A stretch of 64,000 nucleotides of DNA. Origin: Clostridium porci (GTDB lineage Bacteria > Bacillota > Clostridia > Lachnospirales > Lachnospiraceae). The notes below the pieces were generated by a model. The model made no database searches. It saw only the letters and a list, made by a program, of their open reading frames with translations, and was not told the DNA's origin. The translations under genes and the position numbers were made by a program. The stretch spans positions 62,001 through 126,000 of the forward strand of contig NZ_VUMD01000011.1 of assembly GCF_009696375.1 (NCBI RefSeq), read 5' to 3'. Positions 59,642 through 64,000 of the stretch are shown one piece after another; the stretch's first letter is position 1, and every line of letters starts with the position of its first letter.

Positions 59642-59670
59642 TGGACAAAGCTGTCAATAGTTGATATAAT
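59642..59670 (+). promoter_or_regulatory. Promoter of the double-NUMOD1 gene
   Basis: TGGACA (59642-59647), 17 bp, and an extended -10 TGATATAAT ending at 59670. Confidence 0.7.
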
Positions 59671-59717
59671 GACTATGTAAATTTGGGATAATAAGAAAAT
59701 GGGAGGATAGCATACAG

Positions 59718-60146
59718 ATGAGTCGAACGATTGAAGCAGGTTATGTGTATCGACAATATACTACAGATGGAGAATTTATAGCTGATTATAAAAGCTCCAG
59801 AGATGCATATACAGCCACGGGTGTTTCCATTGGTTCTATAGCCAGAGCAGCCCATGGAGAGAGGAAAACTGGAGGGGGCTTTCTGTGGCGGAAGGTGCCT
59901 GAGGGTTCTCCTAAGGAAAGGATTCATGCGGATCTGACTAGCAGAATAGGCAATCATGCAAAATGTCCGTTGGTACAGATGACGCAGGAGGGTGAGGTAG
60001 TGGCTGAATATATGTCTATCGCTCATGCCAGCCGTACTCTAAAAATTAACAGAAGGAGCTTATCCTGCGCCATCAATGGTTCTCAGAAAACAGCAGGAGG
60101 CTATGTGTGGGTGGCAAAAAAGGTAGAGGAAGCTCAAGATGCATGA
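59718..60146 (+). CDS. Protein of two NUMOD1 DNA-binding repeats
   Basis: 142 aa made of two similar units (QYTTDGEFIADYKSSRDAYT to GGGFLWR, and QMTQEGEVVAEYMSIAHASR to AGGYVWV). These match NUMOD1, the small DNA-binding module usually attached to HNH or GIY-YIG homing nucleases. No nuclease domain is present. GGGAGG lies before ATG 59718. It may be a nuclease-free regulator or a remnant adopted by the host. Confidence 0.75.
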   Translation: MSRTIEAGYVYRQYTTDGEFIADYKSSRDAYTATGVSIGSIARAAHGERKTGGGFLWRKVPEGSPKERIHADLTSRIGNHAKCPLVQMTQEGEVVAEYMSIAHASRTLKINRRSLSCAINGSQKTAGGYVWVAKKVEEAQDA

Positions 60147-60299
60147 TTCTTATTTTTAGGATATAAAAAAATTGAAGTAAGCATACTCAAAATAAATATA
60201 GTTTTATAGAAGAAGTAGGATCACAAACACAAAATGCCTTGTGAGAAAGAATTGGAAGGCAGATGCTGTAATTTAGAAATGCAATAGCAAATTGAACCT

Positions 60300-60348
60300 G
60301 GGCTGTTGCAAAAGTAGATAAATCTACTGGAGCAATAGCTCTCTTTTT
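60300..60348 (+). terminator. Nested hairpin terminator
   Basis: GGGCTGTTGC pairs with GCAATAGCTC (two G-U pairs); inside, GTAGAT pairs with ATCTAC; TCTTTTT follows. It shares the GCTG(T/C)TGCAAAA start with the structures at 11056 and 52510. The rest of 60147-60589 holds no gene. Confidence 0.65.
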
Positions 60349-60589
60349 GTGTCCCTAAAATAGAAAAGCAGACGCCGAAGTACACTACAGCACCATTGCT
60401 TGTTACAGGACAGGCCTCCAGATGCCTGTGAGAATTTGTTCTATCAGATGGCGCTTCGCCTTGCGGTAATAGGTGAATTGAATCAAAAACGCAAAAATAA
60501 CCAAAAACAGTTATATTTTTAAGTATATACAAGGGACACTCAAAATAGTTATAGTAAATGGAAAGAGAATCTATGTGAGAGGTTGCAGT

Positions 60590-60781
60590 ATGTTTGCAAT
60601 AGATAAGACGCTGTTAAAACCCAATATTCCAAGAACCGTCCGTTTTACCCCCATTCTTTATGACTGGATCACGGAAGTAAGCGAGAAAGAGGGATTGTCA
60701 TTCAATCAGGTGGTTCTTCTGTGCTGTAAGAACGCTAAGGATCAGTACGTGGAAACGGAGACACCGAATGAAAAGGAATAG
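60590..60781 (+). CDS. Small protein, possible ribbon-helix-helix
   Basis: 63 aa. The sequence PRTVRFTPILYDWITEVSEK followed by GLSFNQVVLLCCKNA has a strand-helix-helix pattern with hydrophobic spacing like Arc/MetJ-type DNA-binding proteins. GAGAGG precedes ATG 60590; a GTG at 60575 is an alternative start. Function unknown. It precedes the kinase gene by about 300 bp; that stretch holds no clear gene apart from a doubtful 30-codon frame at 60874. Confidence 0.6.
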   Translation: MFAIDKTLLKPNIPRTVRFTPILYDWITEVSEKEGLSFNQVVLLCCKNAKDQYVETETPNEKE

Positions 60782-61098
60782 ATGAGTAGGAAGGAACTGT
60801 ATGGTTCTTTGTAGCCGCTGGAGGAACGTTTTCCCCCTGCGGCTCTGTCCGCATTCATAAGAATTTCTGGCAAATGCTAGATATGTATAAGAGGTTAAGA
60901 AACGAGCTGTCCATTCGCAGGATAGGACAGGGAAAAACAGGAAAGAGGAAATCAGGCAGTTGTTAGAATCCTGACAATGGGGGAGGAGGTTGCGTTAAAA
61001 TTACTGGTTATCTGATCAATGGCTTATCAGCTGTTATCGCATTAGAATATATCAGCCATGGGCTGAAACGGAGATATAAAAATTATTGCGGTACGGCA

Positions 61099-62322
61099 TT
61101 GTTTTGGGCAGGCTGTACCGCATATTTTTTAACGGTCACAGTGTTGAATTTCTATACCAGATTTGAGGGAATTTTGGGCGTCTCCTATGGAGCTGTTTTA
61201 TATGTGTACTGCCTGTTGGCAGCGGAGGGGAAACGGTCAGATTTCTTTTTGCTTAGTGTCGTCTGGGTTTTGCTTGCGTTTATCAGTGTCTATGTAATGT
61301 TTGCGGTATGGGGGATGGTCAGAGGGGAAAAACTTGCGTCGCTTCTGGAGACAGAAGGCCAGGCACATATGTGTTTTTCCCTTGCTGCTGGCGTCTTGCG
61401 TTTTTCACTTGGGAGAATGGTACTGGCTGTCTACCGGCGGAGAAAGCAGAAAAAGCTGCTGGTGGAGGATTGGATGATGGCGCTGATTTTTTTGGCGTTC
61501 TTTTTCTTGATTCTGTTTATGTTCCGTCTGGAGAAAGGGGGACTGGATCAAAGGGAACGGTATTACCTGTCGTTATGGATACTGGCAGGGATCTTTTTTG
61601 TGATTCTTTTATTGGGCGGATTTTACCAGCTTCTTGGAAAATACAGGCTGGAAAAAATGGCAGAAGAATATGAGAAGGAAAACCAAAGACTGCGGGAAGA
61701 GCAGATTCATAATCTATACCAGATTGGGCGGGAGGCAAACCGCTTGCGTCATGATATGAGTGCGAAGCTAAATGTTGTATATGGGCAAATGAAAAAGAGG
61801 GCGTACAAAGAAGCAGAAGAAAACTTAAAAAGGCTGGGAGCCGAATGGAGCGATTATCTGGAAATTCCAGATGATACCGGAAATGAGGGCCTGAATGCAG
61901 CGCTTATGAGAGCAATCCATGAGTGCCGGAAACGGGGAATCAGGTTCCACTATGCGGTATTGGGAAAGGTGAATGGAATCGACAGCCTGGATATGGGTAA
62001 TCTAGTACATAATCTTTTGCAGAACGGGATTGAGGCATGCAGCATAGAAGCAAAGGATAGGGAATTGGAGCTTGTGGTAAGAAGGGATGGGGATGGAATT
62101 GAAATTGAAATCGATAACACGATTCAGAATTCTATCCTAGATACCAACCCTTTGCTTAAGACATCAAAGAAGGATAAAGAAAAGCATGGATTCGGTATGG
62201 AGACTATTCGGGAGACTGTGGAACGCTACCATGGAATGTATGGATTTTGGGAGGAAGGAAACCGGCTGATTCAAAGAATTACATTAAAACAGAATAGGGA
62301 CGGTGAAAGAATAAGATCATGA
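61099..62322 (+). CDS. GHKL sensor histidine kinase (AgrC/VirS-like)
   Basis: At least 407 aa. About six N-terminal membrane helices, a coiled coil, then the phospho-acceptor region ANRLRHDMSAKL and a GHKL ATPase domain (LVHNLLQNGIEAC, KHGFGMETIRET). The first available standard start is TTG 61099, but the same frame runs back to 60967 and encodes another hydrophobic helix. GGAGGAGG (60982-60989) sits 10 nt before an ATT codon at 61000, which may be the true start. It likely senses a peptide, perhaps the small product encoded at 62488. Confidence 0.85.
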   Translation: MFWAGCTAYFLTVTVLNFYTRFEGILGVSYGAVLYVYCLLAAEGKRSDFFLLSVVWVLLAFISVYVMFAVWGMVRGEKLASLLETEGQAHMCFSLAAGVLRFSLGRMVLAVYRRRKQKKLLVEDWMMALIFLAFFFLILFMFRLEKGGLDQRERYYLSLWILAGIFFVILLLGGFYQLLGKYRLEKMAEEYEKENQRLREEQIHNLYQIGREANRLRHDMSAKLNVVYGQMKKRAYKEAEENLKRLGAEWSDYLEIPDDTGNEGLNAALMRAIHECRKRGIRFHYAVLGKVNGIDSLDMGNLVHNLLQNGIEACSIEAKDRELELVVRRDGDGIEIEIDNTIQNSILDTNPLLKTSKKDKEKHGFGMETIRETVERYHGMYGFWEEGNRLIQRITLKQNRDGERIRS

Positions 62323-62347
62323 TATCTGAAATATCATGGTCTTTTTT
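62315..62347 (+). terminator. Terminator overlapping the kinase stop
   Basis: GATCATGATAT and ATATCATGGTC form an 11-bp stem (one G-U) with a 5-nt loop and TTTTTT. The kinase stop codon is inside the stem. Confidence 0.85.
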
Positions 62348-62487
62348 GATGTTTTTCGACTCTGATCTACAAAATTTTACCGTTTATGTCGAAAAAGCAC
62401 CGATCATGATAAAATAGTTGTTTTTAAAAATGTGATTTGTGATAATAAAAAAAGGAAGCTTCATAATGGTGATAGGAGGATCAGGAC

Positions 62488-62607
62488 ATGATAAAAGAAA
62501 TGCTGAAGCTTCTGGCAAGATCGGCAGACGATGCCGCAAAGAGAGCCGATGGCAGAGCATCCGAATTTGGAATGCGTCAGCCAAAGAAATCTGCAAAAAA
62601 GCAGTAA
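62488..62607 (+). CDS. AgrD-like cyclic lactone autoinducer peptide precursor (candidate)
   Basis: 39 aa with AGGAGGA 7 nt before the ATG. An amphipathic basic N-terminal helix (MIKEMLKLLARSADDAAKRA) is followed by SEFGMRQPKK and a basic end. The pattern of small residues, then xFGM(Y)QPK and Lys-rich tail is that of AgrD-type precursors of clostridia. The usual ring-forming Cys is absent; a Ser lies one residue before the expected place. It is between a GHKL kinase and a vWA surface protein. No AgrB processing protease is visible in this window. Confidence 0.55.
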   Translation: MIKEMLKLLARSADDAAKRADGRASEFGMRQPKKSAKKQ

Positions 62608-62643
62608 ATACAAAATAACATATGATCAGGAGGGTACGAAGAA

Positions 62644-64000
62644 ATGAAGAAATATGGGATGGTATTCATGCTGTGTTTGATTTTAACTTTTTTCTGCCCT
62701 CTTATGGTTTGCGCGGAAGAATTTACCAGTGAAAAAAACGGATTGGACGTCATGTTTGTCATGGACTACAGCGGTTCCATGAAAACCAATGATTCCAAAG
62801 ATATTGCAAGAGGAATGGTAAAGGCCTTTGTAGACACGGTTCACAGTGCGGATATCCGTGTGGGGTTCGTGGCCTACAACGATCGGATTCTTACCTCTAC
62901 ATCCCCGCTTACGATACAGACAGCAGAGGAAAGAACGGCCTTAAAGGCTTTGATGGATCAAGAAGGATATTCAGGAAATACAGATATTGGATTGGGATTA
63001 TCCTATGGCCTTGAGTTATTAGGAGATCCGTCAGGAAGGAAGCAGGTCATTGTCCTGATTTCTGACGGCGAATCCGATTTGAGAGGATCGAATACAGGAC
63101 GCACCACAGAAATTTCCCAGGCGGATATGAAGACAGCTGCCAGAAGGTGCGCAAAGACGGGGACGAAGATATATACCGTAGCTTTTGGAAGCTATGATGG
63201 AAATACGGAAGCCTTAAAAGAAATTTCGGAGAATACATCAGCACATATGTATACAGCCGAAACACCGGACAGGCTGATTGAAATACTATATGGTATTTTC
63301 AGCACCAACATGGACTACAGCATTCAAGAGCTTACGGATAGTGTGTTTGCGCCAGGAATCCAGAATATCCGGGTAGGGTTGGAAGAAAATTATCTGGATG
63401 AGATGGATGTGCTGCTGATCTCGCCAAGAAAAATCGGCAATGTGAAGATTCTCTACGGCGGACAGGCGATCGAGACAATCAATCTTGGGAACTATGCGGT
63501 AGGGAAGATCACAGAGATCGATAATAAAATCAGAGAACTGACTGTTCAGGCGGAAACGCTGGAAAACCAGGAGCTTCAGCTTTATTTGGTTAGCTATCGG
63601 TCCCTTACTCCTGTGCTGGAAGTCAGCCCTTCTTTATATAAGAACGAGCCGCTCTGTTATGAATTATATTTTCGGGATAAAAACGGCAATGAAGTGACAG
63701 ATCCGGACTTTTATCAGAACTTTACATATCAGTTTTCTTTAATCAGCCAACAAGAGAAAAACGCATCGCAGGAAAGCGGTTCAGAAGCTTTGCTGGATAC
63801 GGCATTTTCAGAGGGACGCATCCGGGGACAAAAACTTATGGAGCGCTCTGGAACCTACTTCTTTCAGGCATATTTGGAGGATAGTATGGGAAACAGCGCT
63901 TTTGAGCCGATTCCGGTGAGGGTGGAAAACCGCCTGCCGGAAGGAACATTGCCGGAGCCTGGAACGCTTACAGTAATTACAGGAGAGCGGTCATATCCAC
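62644..64000 (+). CDS. Secreted von Willebrand factor A domain protein (partial)
   Basis: 452 codons to the window end, no stop reached. A signal peptide (MKKYGMVFMLCLILTFFCPL, cleavage after VCA) precedes a vWA domain with a full MIDAS set: DYSGSM, Thr in NTDIGLGL and SDGES. A beta-rich region resembling large Ig-like surface proteins follows (residues about 220 on). AGGAGGG lies 9 nt before the ATG. It begins 36 bp after the AgrD-like ORF, so the two are probably co-transcribed. Confidence 0.85.
   Translation, partial: MKKYGMVFMLCLILTFFCPLMVCAEEFTSEKNGLDVMFVMDYSGSMKTNDSKDIARGMVKAFVDTVHSADIRVGFVAYNDRILTSTSPLTIQTAEERTALKALMDQEGYSGNTDIGLGLSYGLELLGDPSGRKQVIVLISDGESDLRGSNTGRTTEISQADMKTAARRCAKTGTKIYTVAFGSYDGNTEALKEISENTSAHMYTAETPDRLIEILYGIFSTNMDYSIQELTDSVFAPGIQNIRVGLEENYLDEMDVLLISPRKIGNVKILYGGQAIETINLGNYAVGKITEIDNKIRELTVQAETLENQELQLYLVSYRSLTPVLEVSPSLYKNEPLCYELYFRDKNGNEVTDPDFYQNFTYQFSLISQQEKNASQESGSEALLDTAFSEGRIRGQKLMERSGTYFFQAYLEDSMGNSAFEPIPVRVENRLPEGTLPEPGTLTVITGERSYP

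Noticed and set aside
60221-60532. 103-codon reverse frame near the NUMOD1 gene
   Set aside because: Low plausibility amino-acid composition and it spans the nested terminator hairpin.
60874-60966. 30-codon basic ORF before the kinase, considered as an AgrD-like peptide
   Set aside because: No ribosome site and no core motif; the ORF at 62488 is a far better candidate.
1-64000. CRISPR array or rRNA genes
   Set aside because: No regularly spaced repeats of the right size and no rRNA sequence were seen.

Overview
The window looks like a chromosomal segment of a strictly anaerobic, gut-type Firmicute of the Lachnospiraceae (Clostridium cluster XIVa). The reasons are an oxygen-sensitive carbon monoxide dehydrogenase with ferredoxin and FAD partners, a clostridial anaerobic sulfite reductase operon (asrABC), an mcsA-mcsB-clpC-radA stress cluster, a DUF4317 protein, a SleB-type hydrolase, GHKL/AgrC-type signalling and a class B sortase. 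This placement comes from gene content; no database was searched.

Layout. 1-6.7 kb is AT-rich: an ABC importer (lipoprotein, ATPase, fused double permease) joined to a glycerophosphodiesterase and a metallo-beta-lactamase-fold hydrolase, then an MgtC protein. 6.8-11.0 kb: Rrf2 regulator, cooS, CooF-like ferredoxin and an NAD(P)H oxidoreductase. 11.3-19.2 kb: SleB hydrolase, then a tight run of two membrane genes, cdaA-cdaR (c-di-AMP synthesis), ptsH-ptsI and a polysaccharide polymerase. 19.3-22.7 kb: a glucose/GlcNAc PTS operon under RAT/antiterminator control, with a second HPr. 23-31.7 kb: DUF362 ferredoxin, cardiolipin synthase, a GntR-ABC module, MgtE, a MobA-MobB fusion and a Crp/Fnr regulator.

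32.1-36.4 kb is the most striking region. A tyrosine recombinase is followed by a 209-bp segment bounded by perfect 27-bp inverted repeats. The segment carries a good promoter that at present points away from a downstream thioester adhesin and class B sortase. This has the form of a phase-variable promoter switch caught in the OFF orientation. The adhesin gene also carries an in-frame stop.

36.8-39.3 kb is a GC-rich graveyard of a conjugative-type element: a dead serine recombinase, a frameshifted response regulator with a 13-G run, and a small intact ORF. 39.4-47.0 kb is an anaerobic respiration island: asrABC, a bis-MGD molybdoenzyme with its own ferredoxin and FAD subunit (paralogues of the CODH partners), and a TDT-family transporter. 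47.2-54.1 kb: a GntR regulator where CtsR is usually found, then mcsA-mcsB-clpC, a small protein and radA. 54.1-55.8 kb holds several decayed genes. 56-60.8 kb: tRNA-Trp, a methyltransferase, DUF4317, hemerythrin, a double-NUMOD1 protein and a small protein. 61-64 kb: a GHKL kinase, an AgrD-like peptide and a vWA surface protein cut by the window end.

How the parts connect. MobA-MobB can supply MGD for the molybdoenzyme. The two ferredoxin/FAD modules suggest one electron-transfer cassette reused for CO and for an oxyanion or formate. The two HPr proteins, EI and the PTS operon form one phosphorelay, and one HPr carries Asp where the regulatory Ser46 should be.
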